Below are positions 44,702-53,860 of a stretch of 64,000 bases of DNA, piece by piece (the stretch's first letter is position 1; every line of letters starts with the position of its first letter). This DNA comes from Sphingobacteriaceae bacterium DW12 (GTDB taxonomy: Bacteria; Bacteroidota; Bacteroidia; Sphingobacteriales; Sphingobacteriaceae), in NCBI GenBank assembly GCA_000783305.1, contig JROE01000005.1:124001-188000 (forward strand), written 5' to 3'. Made by a program: the position numbers and the translations under genes. The notes beneath the pieces are model-generated. The model searched no databases. It worked only from the letters and a program-made list of their open reading frames with translations, and was not told where the DNA came from.

Positions 44702-47700
44702 ATGATTTTAAATTGTCCCGGCAATACAAAAGGCCTGGGTTTATACTTCGTTATACACCATTTTTTGGGGAATGGCCCCACTATCCGCGTCATGAAACTA
44801 ACGTTCCTCTTTATGCTAATAGGGTATATGCAACTGCATGCGGCTGTCTACTCCCAACAGGTCAGTCTTTCCTACAAACAGGCGCAACTTTCTACTGTAT
44901 TATCCGAAATCAAACGCCAGACGGGTTATGAAAGTCTATATAGCACCGAATTGATGAAAGCCGCATTATTGGTAGATATCCAGGTTGAGGGAGGTAGTCT
45001 CCGAAGTGTTCTTGATAGACTATTTATTGAGCAACCTATGAGCTACGAACTTGTGGAAAATAATATCCTTATCAAAGCGAAAGCTAGTACGTCCCATACC
45101 ACTAGCCAACAGCCGGGGCGCCTCTCCGGTAAAGTGATTGGCGATCGCGGGAGTCCACTTCTCGGCGCTAACATTAAACTAATATCGACTGGCCAAATTG
45201 TCCAAAGCAGTGTAGATGGTAGTTATGTTTTTAGCTTACTTCCAGGTATTTATATTCTGGAAGTAAGCTACATCTCTTTCCAAACTAAGCGTATCACACA
45301 AGTAGAAGTGAAAGCGGGTAAATTAACCAGTCTCAATATTTTTTTGGTCCAATCTACAAGTATACTTGATCAGGTCGTTGTGACCAGTAGTTATAAAAAA
45401 GAGAGCGTAGCCGGACTATATGCTACACAGAAAAATGCAGCTTCCGTGACCGACGGTATCTCTGCCGAGCAGATCGCCCGCACGCCCGACAATGATATGG
45501 GACAGGTATTGAAAAGAGTGACAGGATTGACAACGGTAAACAACCGAAGTGTCATTGTAAGGGGAATGTCTGACAGATACAACCAGGCCATGTTGGACGG
45601 TGTTGTAATCCCAAGCACCTCACAAAATAGACGTGATTTTTCTTTTGATATCATCCCTACCGAAATGGTTAGCTCCGTGGTGGTCAACAAAACGGCCACA
45701 CCAGATGTATCGGCCGAATTTTCGGGAGGGCAGATATCGGTAAATACCATCGATATCCCCGAACAGAATTTTACCACAATCCAATTTGGAACCGGTGGCA
45801 ATTCACGAACTACCGGTAAAGACTTCTATCGTCTGGGGGAGCGTAATACCAGCGAATATTTCGGTTTCTTTGATAAATCCGCCAAACTGCCCGAAGGCAC
45901 TAAAACCTGGGATTGGAATAATCGGGCGAGCCAACTAGATGCGCCTCCAGGTTATATCCTTACCGACCCCGAACTAAACGGTACGCCACTCAATCCGACA
46001 GAATTTGGAGATGCCGTGAAATACAACGATTTGGATGCCATTGCCCAGTCAAAAAGGTTGAACAGTGATGCCATGCGTCTTAACAAATATAAAGCTGCTC
46101 CCAATCAAAATATGCGTTTTTCACTCGGTCGGATTTACGACCTTAAGAATGGAAACCGTTTTGGGTTTGTCGCATCGGCAAATTTTAGGAATGAACAAAA
46201 TATCGTTGCATTTAACAATGTCAGGCGTTCGCCCAACGGAAACTATATAGACAGTATTGGTCTTGGAGACAACGGTGCAGGGACATCCTACCGGTTTAAC
46301 AGTAACGGTGGACTGGTCGCAAATATGGGGTTACAAGGGCAGCGCTTTAAAGTATCTTTAAAAAACATGTATGCTCGCACCTACAGCGACAACTACAATG
46401 AGTCGATTCAAAAACCCCGTGAAGAGTCCATTCCGATACCCACTAAACTAGTCTATCAATTGCCTGAAGCAATGTCTCTGCAACAACATCAATTGATCGG
46501 TGAATATCAACTGCCTTGGGAGGTTAAAGCCGAAGGAATGGTTGCCGTCAACAAAATCAAACAACAGATTTTGGATGAACGTAAGCTTTCTTATCGATTG
46601 ACTGCAGTCATTGCGGACAAGCCATATTTTCAGACACCAGGGCTAATGACACATTCTGCGGCCTCTACAGGTAACAGCTTCAAAGACTGGCGAATGTGGA
46701 CACATATCAATGAAACTGATTACAATTGGAGTACAGCATTTTCCCGTAAATTTGGAGAAGAGAAAAAAGTATCTACCCTAATCAAGCTTGGTTATCAAGC
46801 ATGGTCTAAAAAACGTTCGCTGGATGTAAATAAAATGGTTCCTTGGACCAGATCCTGGGCTGAGGGAACCGCGAATCAGAAGGCTCCTGCAATCGACGTA
46901 CCCTATGACCGATTGTTTGCGACCGAAAATATCGGGAATGGAAATGGTCAGGCATATTATTACGCCGATGCACTGGGGGGGCGCTACTACGATGGAGACA
47001 TGAGCTCACATGCCCTCTTTCTAATGGCTGATCAGAAACTTTGGAATAAACTTCGCTTAGTGTACGGTGTTCGTGCCGAATACTTTGGCTTAAACTCCAA
47101 GCAGGAAGAGCTTTATAGACGATCTTACCAAGACGAACCAGATCCAGATGATGTGCAAAGACATCGTTTTGGGGTGGAGGAAAATAACTGGCGGTTTCTT
47201 CCGTCTGTAAACGCTACCTATAGCTTGACCCCTGAGTTCAACATCCGGGGTAGTTATTCCAGAACCGTAATAAGGCCAGATTTTAGAGAAGTAGGGATGT
47301 TTGCGATGTACGATTTTGAAATAGATGGATATGTATACGGCGAACATGTTGAGTCTACATTGATCGACAATATGGATCTACGACTGGAATGGTACCCTTC
47401 ACCTGGAGAAATCATTTCATTAACGGGATATCACAAAAAATTGGACAAGCCCATCGAGTTAATTCATTCTGGCAACGGTTCCAACCAGTATACCTATGCC
47501 AATATGGAAAGTGCAAAAAACCTAGGGCTGGAATTGGAAATACGAAAAAATTTCCGTTTCATCTCCGATTGGGATTGGGCGAAAGATTTTTTTATATCGG
47601 CCAATGGAACGCTGCTCAAATCAGAGGTTAATGTATTAAGTCATTGGGAATGGATCAATAATCCGGAAACCCAGGTTGCCGAACGTGTCCAGCAGCGCTA

Positions 47701-48118
47701 CCCCAATCAAGACAGACCATTGATCGGTCAGTCGCCCTGGTTATTGAATCTGGGATTGAGTTATTGGGGAGACCGTTTTGGCGCTACTGCGAGCTACAAC
47801 CACCGTGGTGCTCGAACAAATCTGGCGAATGTTAATCTGGCGAGGGTCGAGTATGAATTGGCCCCTAAACAACTGGATGCCCAATTTTATGCCCGGTTTT
47901 TAAAGAAAAAAATGGAGGTCAAACTCAATATTGCCAACATACTGGACGATTGGACACGATATTATGTGAATATCAACGATTATGAACCAGATGACAATAA
48001 ATTTTATACCCTAAAAAAGGGCAAATCTATTCAATACAATAAAGAAGAGGGCGACAACATCACCTACCGTAAAAGAGAGGGAAGACGTTTCAGCCTGAGT
48101 GTGAGCTATAATTTTTAA
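44702..48118 (+). CDS. TonB-dependent receptor with STN signalling domain (FecA-like)
   Basis: An 1138-residue outer-membrane receptor. A long N-terminal extension with a signal-like helix (about 31-50) is followed by the STN/secretin domain (about 55-120, LSYKQAQLSTVLSEIKRQTGYESLYST), which talks to FecR. A carboxypeptidase-regulatory-like domain follows (about 133-220). The plug (about 235-360) has RVTGLTTVNNRSVIVRGMSDRYNQAMLDGV. The barrel fills the rest and ends SLSVSYNF. No SusD gene follows, so the ligand may be a siderophore or another small molecule rather than a glycan. A shorter start at the internal Met of MKLTFLFMLIG is possible. Confidence 0.9.
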   Translation: MILNCPGNTKGLGLYFVIHHFLGNGPTIRVMKLTFLFMLIGYMQLHAAVYSQQVSLSYKQAQLSTVLSEIKRQTGYESLYSTELMKAALLVDIQVEGGSLRSVLDRLFIEQPMSYELVENNILIKAKASTSHTTSQQPGRLSGKVIGDRGSPLLGANIKLISTGQIVQSSVDGSYVFSLLPGIYILEVSYISFQTKRITQVEVKAGKLTSLNIFLVQSTSILDQVVVTSSYKKESVAGLYATQKNAASVTDGISAEQIARTPDNDMGQVLKRVTGLTTVNNRSVIVRGMSDRYNQAMLDGVVIPSTSQNRRDFSFDIIPTEMVSSVVVNKTATPDVSAEFSGGQISVNTIDIPEQNFTTIQFGTGGNSRTTGKDFYRLGERNTSEYFGFFDKSAKLPEGTKTWDWNNRASQLDAPPGYILTDPELNGTPLNPTEFGDAVKYNDLDAIAQSKRLNSDAMRLNKYKAAPNQNMRFSLGRIYDLKNGNRFGFVASANFRNEQNIVAFNNVRRSPNGNYIDSIGLGDNGAGTSYRFNSNGGLVANMGLQGQRFKVSLKNMYARTYSDNYNESIQKPREESIPIPTKLVYQLPEAMSLQQHQLIGEYQLPWEVKAEGMVAVNKIKQQILDERKLSYRLTAVIADKPYFQTPGLMTHSAASTGNSFKDWRMWTHINETDYNWSTAFSRKFGEEKKVSTLIKLGYQAWSKKRSLDVNKMVPWTRSWAEGTANQKAPAIDVPYDRLFATENIGNGNGQAYYYADALGGRYYDGDMSSHALFLMADQKLWNKLRLVYGVRAEYFGLNSKQEELYRRSYQDEPDPDDVQRHRFGVEENNWRFLPSVNATYSLTPEFNIRGSYSRTVIRPDFREVGMFAMYDFEIDGYVYGEHVESTLIDNMDLRLEWYPSPGEIISLTGYHKKLDKPIELIHSGNGSNQYTYANMESAKNLGLELEIRKNFRFISDWDWAKDFFISANGTLLKSEVNVLSHWEWINNPETQVAERVQQRYPNQDRPLIGQSPWLLNLGLSYWGDRFGATASYNHRGARTNLANVNLARVEYELAPKQLDAQFYARFLKKKMEVKLNIANILDDWTRYYVNINDYEPDDNKFYTLKKGKSIQYNKEEGDNITYRKREGRRFSLSVSYNF

Positions 48119-48156
48119 TCATCAATCATTGCAGTTGAAAATCAAAAAATAAACAG

Positions 48157-49002
48157 ATGAAAGCGTCTATAAGAAATACTATAATTATTTGCCTATTATC
48201 AATAGGGTTGCATTCCTGCCAGAAAGCAGAATATATAAATTCATTCTCAGAATTTGTCGATGTCTATTTTGATGCGGATAAAACTGCACTACGAGACAAT
48301 GGGGCTGGTGTCTTTATAGGGCTCAGGTACAATGGATACCCAAGCGATTGGGATGCAACCAATAAGAAAATCAGAGTAGTGCCTGGTGAAGGAAAATTTG
48401 AATTCTATGATACCCGCGATGGAAAAGTGGTTGCAGAAAAAGTGATCGACGTAAAGCCGGGTACCAAAGAAACGTTTACATTATTCCAACCTACAATGGA
48501 TGCTCCCGTCGCTTTTATCGATCCAAAAGAACAGGATGCCGAAACTCCGGCTCCCGCAAGACACATCAAAGTAAAGCTAGCCAATTATGCCCAAAATCTT
48601 ATTCCGTTTGAACGACTGGATGTCAAAGTATCGATTAGTTATTATGATGCTGATTGGAATGAGGTGGTTAAGGAGATAGGCACCATCAGAGACGTAAAGA
48701 ATAGTGTGGACAAGGCAGAGTACCACATTTTAGCCGATGGTCTGCCTAATCCATTACCGGAGATTCCTTGCAGCTATGTGTTCGAATTTGTAGATAGCGA
48801 CACCGGCCAACCCTTGCTCAATCATGGTGGGACAAATTATTCCAATATGGCATTTAGTCCTTCTGGTATCGACCCCTTACCTGTTAAAAATATATTTACC
48901 TTGTATATGATATCAAGGGAAACCTGGGGTGAAGCTCCTCCATTTATAAAAAAGGGAGATTCTTTCTATGAAATAGCTACTAACATATTATTTGCTGATT
49001 AG
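48157..49002 (+). CDS. Lipoprotein partner of the TonB receptor
   Basis: A 281-residue lipoprotein: signal with lipobox LHSC (Cys about 21). The mature region is beta-rich with two likely Ig-like parts (VDVYFDADKTALRDNGAGVFIGLRYNGY and IKVKLANYAQNLIPFERLDVKVSISYYDADWNEV). I do not recognise a named family. It begins 38 bases after the receptor and should belong to the same transcript. A surface ligand-binding role next to the receptor is inferred from position, as for SusD or HmuY, but it resembles neither. Confidence 0.78.
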   Translation: MKASIRNTIIICLLSIGLHSCQKAEYINSFSEFVDVYFDADKTALRDNGAGVFIGLRYNGYPSDWDATNKKIRVVPGEGKFEFYDTRDGKVVAEKVIDVKPGTKETFTLFQPTMDAPVAFIDPKEQDAETPAPARHIKVKLANYAQNLIPFERLDVKVSISYYDADWNEVVKEIGTIRDVKNSVDKAEYHILADGLPNPLPEIPCSYVFEFVDSDTGQPLLNHGGTNYSNMAFSPSGIDPLPVKNIFTLYMISRETWGEAPPFIKKGDSFYEIATNILFAD

Positions 49003-49333
49003 ATATACATCAATGAATGAAAGCCATCGGCAAGCGCCAACATACAGCGTTCTCTCTACCCTATAACAACTATTAGAGCTTCATGGGCAGGGTGTATTCC
49101 CAAGGTGGGTTTGCTGATGGCTTATTACCTCATATCCTTATTTATGGCGTTGTTCAAAATAATTCCTGCAAATCAGATTGATTTGACGGCAGTGAGTGAG
49201 GAACACATGACGATAAACTAATGCTACAATCGGTTGGATATTGAATCGATCGATATCTTAACTGTATAAGATGCACGGATCGCGGAATGGTTTTAATGTT
49301 GATGTATGAGAGCCACTGCTCGTTTGTTAATCT
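49003..49333. other. Intergenic region
   Basis: Between the receptor-lipoprotein unit and the convergent DUF1579-like gene. I see no gene, tRNA or strong terminator in it. Confidence 0.6.
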
Positions 49334-49807
49334 TTATTTTGTTTCAACCTTTTTGGATAACTTAATATTCATAAGATGGCTCCAACCGCTAGTCATTGAA
49401 TGGTGTTCCCAGATACCAGTAAATTCGTCTTCCTCCTCATTAAATCCACCTGTAAATCGTAGGTCATCTCCAACGAAGGTCCAAATGTTATCCTTAACTG
49501 TCGCTGTCATCAGCCCAGAGTTGCCTTTGTTATTATAGTGTTGCATGGTATAGTGATTATTTAAATAATCGTAACCAATGATTTCATGAGTCTGACTGTT
49601 GTCGTTCCCGATTGTTACATCGGCTGTATGAAGTAAAAAGTAACCATCTACAATCCACATATATGTATCCGTTCCTTTGATGCTTATCACTGGAGTATTA
49701 TGAGTACCTGGGATCAGGCCCTCAGTGTGCCACTTTCCGACAAATTTGCTTAACTGATTATACGCTACACTATGGTTTTTCATTGCTGTTCGTATTATAG
49801 GATGCAT
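49334..49807 (-). CDS. DUF1579-like protein
   Basis: A small beta-rich protein of about 157 residues. It has LSKFVGKWHTEG near the N-terminus, a 'GxW' motif used by DUF1579 and nitrobindin-like barrels, then VDGYFLLHTADV, EIIGYDYLNNHYTMQHYNNKG and GIWEHHSMTSGW. The fold is probably a small lipocalin-like barrel. I took the ATG at 49807; starts at 49825 and 49783 are also possible. It is separate from the HmuY operon, whose last gene lies 179 bases upstream. Confidence 0.72.
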   Translation of the reverse strand: MHPIIRTAMKNHSVAYNQLSKFVGKWHTEGLIPGTHNTPVISIKGTDTYMWIVDGYFLLHTADVTIGNDNSQTHEIIGYDYLNNHYTMQHYNNKGNSGLMTATVKDNIWTFVGDDLRFTGGFNEEEDEFTGIWEHHSMTSGWSHLMNIKLSKKVETK

Positions 49808-49986
49808 AGCAAAGATACAGTACACTTTTTATTATTTAGCGGGCAATGCCGACAAATAGGTGGAGTAATCACGACAGATTCTTTGTATACCAAATTTATC
49901 GATAACCTTGATTTTCTTTAAACACAAACTTCCCTTTAACCAATCGGAATAAGGGAAGTTTATGGAAACTTTTAAGATAGAACGTG

Positions 49987-50994
49987 TTATTCGACTATTT
50001 TAATGGTATGTGCATAGTATGCGGTATTGCTTGTCGTCATATTTATACCCTCTAAGGTTGGTCTGATCTGCAAACCTTGACTACTTTGTAGGCTTATACC
50101 CGTAGGAGCATCCTCCGGTATTTGAAATGAAACCTCATTATAGGCCGCATTTGTACCAATATAGGTTAACGTCACAAATGATGCGTAACCACTCTCGTTA
50201 TCGATGTAGTAAAAGCGTGAACGGTTGATGCCATACTTTTCGCCAAAATTCCGAATAGGAACGGTGAAAGTTTCACCTCGTTTGACTTCAATAGGCTGTG
50301 TGTGGTTAAAATAAATGTACGGCAATGCTGTTTTGTTGGTGATGGTCACCATTTTCGTGCTACTAACTACTGGTACCTGATATTTGTTAATCGCTTTAAC
50401 GTAGTATTCGCCTGCCGGAATACCCGAGCCATCGGGTTGATCGGCAATAAAAGAAATTTCACCAACTGGCGTCTGTAAAACATGGATTGGTTTAAATTCC
50501 ACTTTGGCATCATTAACTAGATAAATAACATCAGAACCATCTGCTGCTAGATTAGAAAAACTGACGCTTGCTTGCCCACCAGCCGGTAATGAAATGGCAT
50601 GCTCATTCATAAAGGCAGGCAATATAGCGCCATTGGTCACCTTTAGTTTAAAGGTTTTGATGGACCCGTCCTGTGCTGTTACCGTATAACTCGTGCCATC
50701 TTCTAAAGATATGGCAGCATCAGAAGCTGGCGAGATAATAGCGTTATGCGATACGGTAATCTTTGGTTTGACAGTTTCCGGAATAGGCCACTCTGTCAAA
50801 CCGGGCCATACGATGTGAATGGTTTCACCATCCAGAATAGTCTCGACACTATCTTGACCATTTAGATAGGCTATCTTAAAGGAAGTGATTTCTTTGTATG
50901 GGGTGGAGGCCATCTCATATTCTTTTTTACAAGAACTCAAAAAGCTAAGGACAGCTAGTAATGTCAAGGAGTAGAAGTGTTTTTTTATTTTCAT
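49987..50994 (-). CDS. Ig-like domain lipoprotein (DUF5018-like)
   Basis: A 335-residue lipoprotein: lipobox LSSC (Cys about 22). The N-terminal domain (about 35-125) reads like the DUF5018 type (ITSFKIAYLNGQDSVETILDG, then TYTVTAQDGSIKTFKLKV). At least two more beta-sandwich parts follow. It is the last gene of the HmuY cluster, 14 bases after the previous one. Probably a surface-exposed partner for haem or haemoprotein capture; this is inference from context. Confidence 0.8.
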   Translation of the reverse strand: MKIKKHFYSLTLLAVLSFLSSCKKEYEMASTPYKEITSFKIAYLNGQDSVETILDGETIHIVWPGLTEWPIPETVKPKITVSHNAIISPASDAAISLEDGTSYTVTAQDGSIKTFKLKVTNGAILPAFMNEHAISLPAGGQASVSFSNLAADGSDVIYLVNDAKVEFKPIHVLQTPVGEISFIADQPDGSGIPAGEYYVKAINKYQVPVVSSTKMVTITNKTALPYIYFNHTQPIEVKRGETFTVPIRNFGEKYGINRSRFYYIDNESGYASFVTLTYIGTNAAYNEVSFQIPEDAPTGISLQSSQGLQIRPTLEGINMTTSNTAYYAHTIKIVE

Positions 50995-51008
50995 AATCTT
51001 AAAACAGG

Positions 51009-51830
51009 TTAATCGTTGTAGAAAATTCGGATGGGATTTTTCAGTGTAGTCTCTCGACTGTAGTAACGTAGCTTTATCTTGTAAAGACCCGCAGGAGGTG
51101 TCTGGTTATATGTAGTCCCTGCACCGCTTCCTGTTACACGTCCTATAATATTATTTAAATTCAGCAGCATATATGCGCTTTCGATGATTGGAGGAGTTCC
51201 CGATTGTGCTGACTTAAATTTATATTCTGTTCCATCTTCCCCGATTAGACTCGCCTGAGCTAAAGTCATATCAAATTCAAAATTAGTAGAATAGGGGTAA
51301 GTTTTTAATGTATTTAAGATGTATACATAGTTATTGGTAAACCACAATGTTTGATCATAGGTTTGGGGATTTGATGCATCCTGAGATACTTCGCCCATCT
51401 CCAATGGAGGTTGGTTGGTTTTGATATGAAGTCTATAAGTAGCACTGCTGCCATCCGTCGCCGTAACCGGGTAATTTATTTCCCGTGTAGCTCCCTCTGC
51501 GAAGTAGTTAATTAGATTAGTAATCAAACTATCAGCTCCCACCTTGAGGGTACTCCCATCTGATAGAGCAATTTCGGGCTCCAAGGTCGTCAAGTATACT
51601 CCAGCAGGTATGGTGACAGTAATCGTTTTCTCGTTTTCATTGATAGCTCCTGGAATTTCTGCGGTACTGTTAATGATTTTAAAGCTATTGATACGTGCTA
51701 GAGGCTCTTCATCGTAAGGTGTAATTTCTGTTTTAGTGCATGAACTGATCAAGCACGTGCTGACTAGGGCGATAGACAATAATGCCTTATAACCAAAATT
51801 GAATTTAAGTGTTTGTAAAGTTGTATTCAT
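51009..51830 (-). CDS. Ig-like domain lipoprotein (DUF5018-like)
   Basis: A 273-residue lipoprotein with lipobox LISSC (Cys about 30) and one clear N-terminal Ig-like domain (about 45-140, RINSFKIINSTAEIPGAINENEKTITVTIPAG to YPVTATDGSSATYRLHI). This resembles the first domain of the next gene, so the two may share ancestry. The C-terminal part has no recognised family. It is separated from the HmuY gene upstream by 95 bases that hold a hairpin. Confidence 0.8.
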   Translation of the reverse strand: MNTTLQTLKFNFGYKALLSIALVSTCLISSCTKTEITPYDEEPLARINSFKIINSTAEIPGAINENEKTITVTIPAGVYLTTLEPEIALSDGSTLKVGADSLITNLINYFAEGATREINYPVTATDGSSATYRLHIKTNQPPLEMGEVSQDASNPQTYDQTLWFTNNYVYILNTLKTYPYSTNFEFDMTLAQASLIGEDGTEYKFKSAQSGTPPIIESAYMLLNLNNIIGRVTGSGAGTTYNQTPPAGLYKIKLRYYSRETTLKNPIRIFYND

Positions 51831-51848
51831 TATATTATTTCTAATAAA

Positions 51849-51874
51849 CCGGTGTCAATAGATTTTGACACCGG
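51849..51874. promoter_or_regulatory. Hairpin between HmuY-like and Ig-like lipoprotein genes
   Basis: Perfect 9-base arms CCGGTGTCA / TGACACCGG with an 8-base loop. No T-tract on the minus strand, so it is more likely a processing or stability element than a terminator. Confidence 0.55.
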
Positions 51875-51925
51875 AATTTTGCTGTCGTATACCAAATAAA
51901 TTAAGATCTTGTGCTATTTCAGATG

Positions 51926-52627
51926 CTACAGTTCTGAGTAGTCGAAACTCATGAAAGGAAAATTCGTTGCAGCGAAAGACGAATTCGGGCTTCCATTCCA
52001 ATACACGCTGTTTAACTTGATTTTCCAATTACTTCCGGTCCCTTTATTTACTAAAATATAGGTACGTGGCTGGAAGCTGGACATAATATGGTTGCTGATA
52101 TTGTAAATATACCAGCCTGCACTACTTGGATCTCCTGAGCCAGAAGTGCTATTTGATGCTGCTACCCCTAACGGAATAGCCACGCGGCCTGTAGGTGTGG
52201 TATTTACCACAGCGTTAAAGGTGGTGTTTACATAGAATAAATCATATGTTGCTGTATTGACGGTGAAGGAAGAATTTGCTGTTCCGGTAAAAAGAAAGTC
52301 GTAGTTGGCAGATGTGCCTCCATCGTTTATATTAAGATTGTAATAGTATGTACTTGCCGGGTTTCTCCATTGGGAGGTGTCAACCTCGGAAGGCACCGTG
52401 CCTTGATGGAAATTGCGGGCACCGTACACACCGGAAGAAAGTGTTTTCAGATATCCTTTCGTGCCTGTGGCCGTAAAGTTGACAGAGTCACCCACTGAGG
52501 CTGGGGCAACGGCAAAACTATTTACCCGTAAATCAGGCGTGACATCAGCGTCTTTATTACATGATACTGTTATTCCGATAACAGCAAGTCCAAATGCAAT
52601 TGTTAATAATCTAAATGATTTTTTCAT
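51926..52627 (-). CDS. HmuY-like haem-binding lipoprotein
   Basis: A 233-residue lipoprotein with lipobox TVSC (Cys about 23). The mature protein is beta-rich, and its C-terminal part matches the HmuY layout: GWYIYNISNHIMSSFQPRTYILVNKGTGSNWKIKLNSVYWN, ending FPFMSFDYSEL. HmuY proteins bind haem at the cell surface and pass it to a TonB receptor. Compared with the neighbour at 52760 it is shorter and lacks the long N-terminal region, so it may bind a different ligand. Assignment is from the C-terminal pattern. Confidence 0.75.
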   Translation of the reverse strand: MKKSFRLLTIAFGLAVIGITVSCNKDADVTPDLRVNSFAVAPASVGDSVNFTATGTKGYLKTLSSGVYGARNFHQGTVPSEVDTSQWRNPASTYYYNLNINDGGTSANYDFLFTGTANSSFTVNTATYDLFYVNTTFNAVVNTTPTGRVAIPLGVAASNSTSGSGDPSSAGWYIYNISNHIMSSFQPRTYILVNKGTGSNWKIKLNSVYWNGSPNSSFAATNFPFMSFDYSEL

Positions 52628-52699
52628 TTCTTTTTCTGTAATTTTGCCACTTAGGAGGGGCTGGTTAATAAATAAAATTGTTAATTAGTCTTAATTGTG

Positions 52700-52733
52700 C
52701 CGGATGTACCTGTAACGTATATCCGGTTTTTTT
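52700..52733 (+). terminator. Plus-strand terminator-like hairpin between two minus-strand genes
   Basis: CCGGAT (52700-52705) pairs with ATCCGG (52721-52726), followed on the plus strand by seven T residues. Genes on both sides are on the minus strand, so it would stop antisense transcription or, on the minus strand, act as a plain stem. Confidence 0.5.
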
Positions 52734-52759
52734 GTATTTAGTACACAAGCTGCTTGTTT

Positions 52760-53563
52760 TTATTTAATTTCAAATTTCGAGCTTCCTGCCGGAGCCAATA
52801 CATATTCAAATGTGAAGTACACTTTCGGTGAGGACCTTGTCCACTGTGTACGTTCATATTGATCTTTATAAAGTGATATCATTTTGATTTTTGCGTAATT
52901 TCCCTTTGCAGTACGGATAATGACAGTACGTGGAGGGACTACGGTGCCATTTTTTAAGGTTAGTGATTTGTCTAGTGCATAGGCTATGTGCTGATTGGCA
53001 TAAGCACCATCACGCACGATGGTACCGCCAAAGTCATACAGGTACCAACCTATCCCTTCGCCAAACTCACCGTAATTATCCGTTCCAATAAGTTGGCCCC
53101 CGGTCTTAAACTGCGCATCCGCTGGTATATCTGTCACTTGGTCAAAGGGTTTTTCGACAATAGTAATGCCCCCCTTGGCTGTGTTACCATATCCAGAATT
53201 CGTAGAATTACTGCCGTTGTTGCCAGATACAAAGCTATTTAGTAAACCTCCAAACGCCATATCCCAACGATTTGTTTGTTTGTAATCTGCAGCCATGGCT
53301 TTTTTGCTTTCTAAACTATAATAGATTGTGGTTGCCGCATCCTCAAAATTATTGTCTTGGGTTCCCTGAAAGTTTTCTACCCGATGTAGCTTATAAAACA
53401 TGTTTTCATCCGTGGGTGTAGTGTCATCCGGTGGGGGGACTTCCTCATCGGGTTTAGGGTCACTTCCTTTATCACAAGATGAAATTAGTCCGATGAATAG
53501 AAAGGCAAAAAAGATATACTTTACCTGGACGCCTGAGGTTACAATTTGTCTGTTGATATTCAT
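52760..53563 (-). CDS. HmuY-family haem-binding lipoprotein
   Basis: A 267-residue lipoprotein with lipobox ISSC (Cys about 30) and an acidic spacer rich in Asp, Glu and Pro. The domain reads as HmuY: FYSLESKKAMAADYKQTNRWDMAFGG, GWYLYDFGGTIVRDGAYANQHIAYALDKSLTLKNG, then TVIIRTAKGNYAKIKMISLY and FTFEYVLA. It is a more typical HmuY than its downstream neighbour. First gene of the HmuY unit, behind a promoter with a dyad. The TonB receptor and DUF4374 genes upstream likely use it. Confidence 0.85.
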   Translation of the reverse strand: MNINRQIVTSGVQVKYIFFAFLFIGLISSCDKGSDPKPDEEVPPPDDTTPTDENMFYKLHRVENFQGTQDNNFEDAATTIYYSLESKKAMAADYKQTNRWDMAFGGLLNSFVSGNNGSNSTNSGYGNTAKGGITIVEKPFDQVTDIPADAQFKTGGQLIGTDNYGEFGEGIGWYLYDFGGTIVRDGAYANQHIAYALDKSLTLKNGTVVPPRTVIIRTAKGNYAKIKMISLYKDQYERTQWTRSSPKVYFTFEYVLAPAGSSKFEIK

Positions 53564-53595
53564 TATTTTTATTTGTAATTATTCTAAATAATGAG

Positions 53596-53603
53596 TAAAG
53601 ATA
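53596..53603 (-). promoter_or_regulatory. Near-match -7 element (TATCTTTA) of the HmuY unit
   Basis: On the minus strand TATCTTTA, one mismatch from TAnnTTTG, 33 bases before the first HmuY ATG. Confidence 0.4.
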
Positions 53604-53605
53604 GC

Positions 53606-53639
53606 ATCAGTTTTCACATATTAGTGTATGAAAACTGAT
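53606..53639. promoter_or_regulatory. Dyad upstream of the HmuY genes, candidate operator
   Basis: Perfect 11-base arms ATCAGTTTTCA / TGAAAACTGAT with a 12-base centre, lying directly upstream of the -7 element and covering the -33 position of the HmuY promoter. The size suits a dimeric regulator; Fur or a haem-responsive regulator are candidates, but it is not a canonical Fur box. Confidence 0.55.
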
Positions 53640-53814
53640 ATTTGATATATTAAAATCGATCTCTTTAAGATTCTGAAATTTTGTAGAGGAGAATAAACAT
53701 TCGAATATCTTCTTTTCAAACTAGACTTTGCTATTTCACTATATAGCAGATATTTATTTAAGGCTTTCTTGTGACCAAATTAAATATTAAACTAGCTTTT
53801 AGATAAGGTTAACA

Positions 53815-53860
53815 TAGCCTTAGTATAGCCCATTGCTATATAAAGGCTATACTAAGGCTA
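53815..53860. repeat. 16-bp perfect inverted repeat
   Basis: TAGCCTTAGTATAGCC (53815-53830) and its exact complement (53845-53860) with a 14-base loop, in the non-coding gap of the haem locus. No T-tract follows on either strand. Confidence 0.8.
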
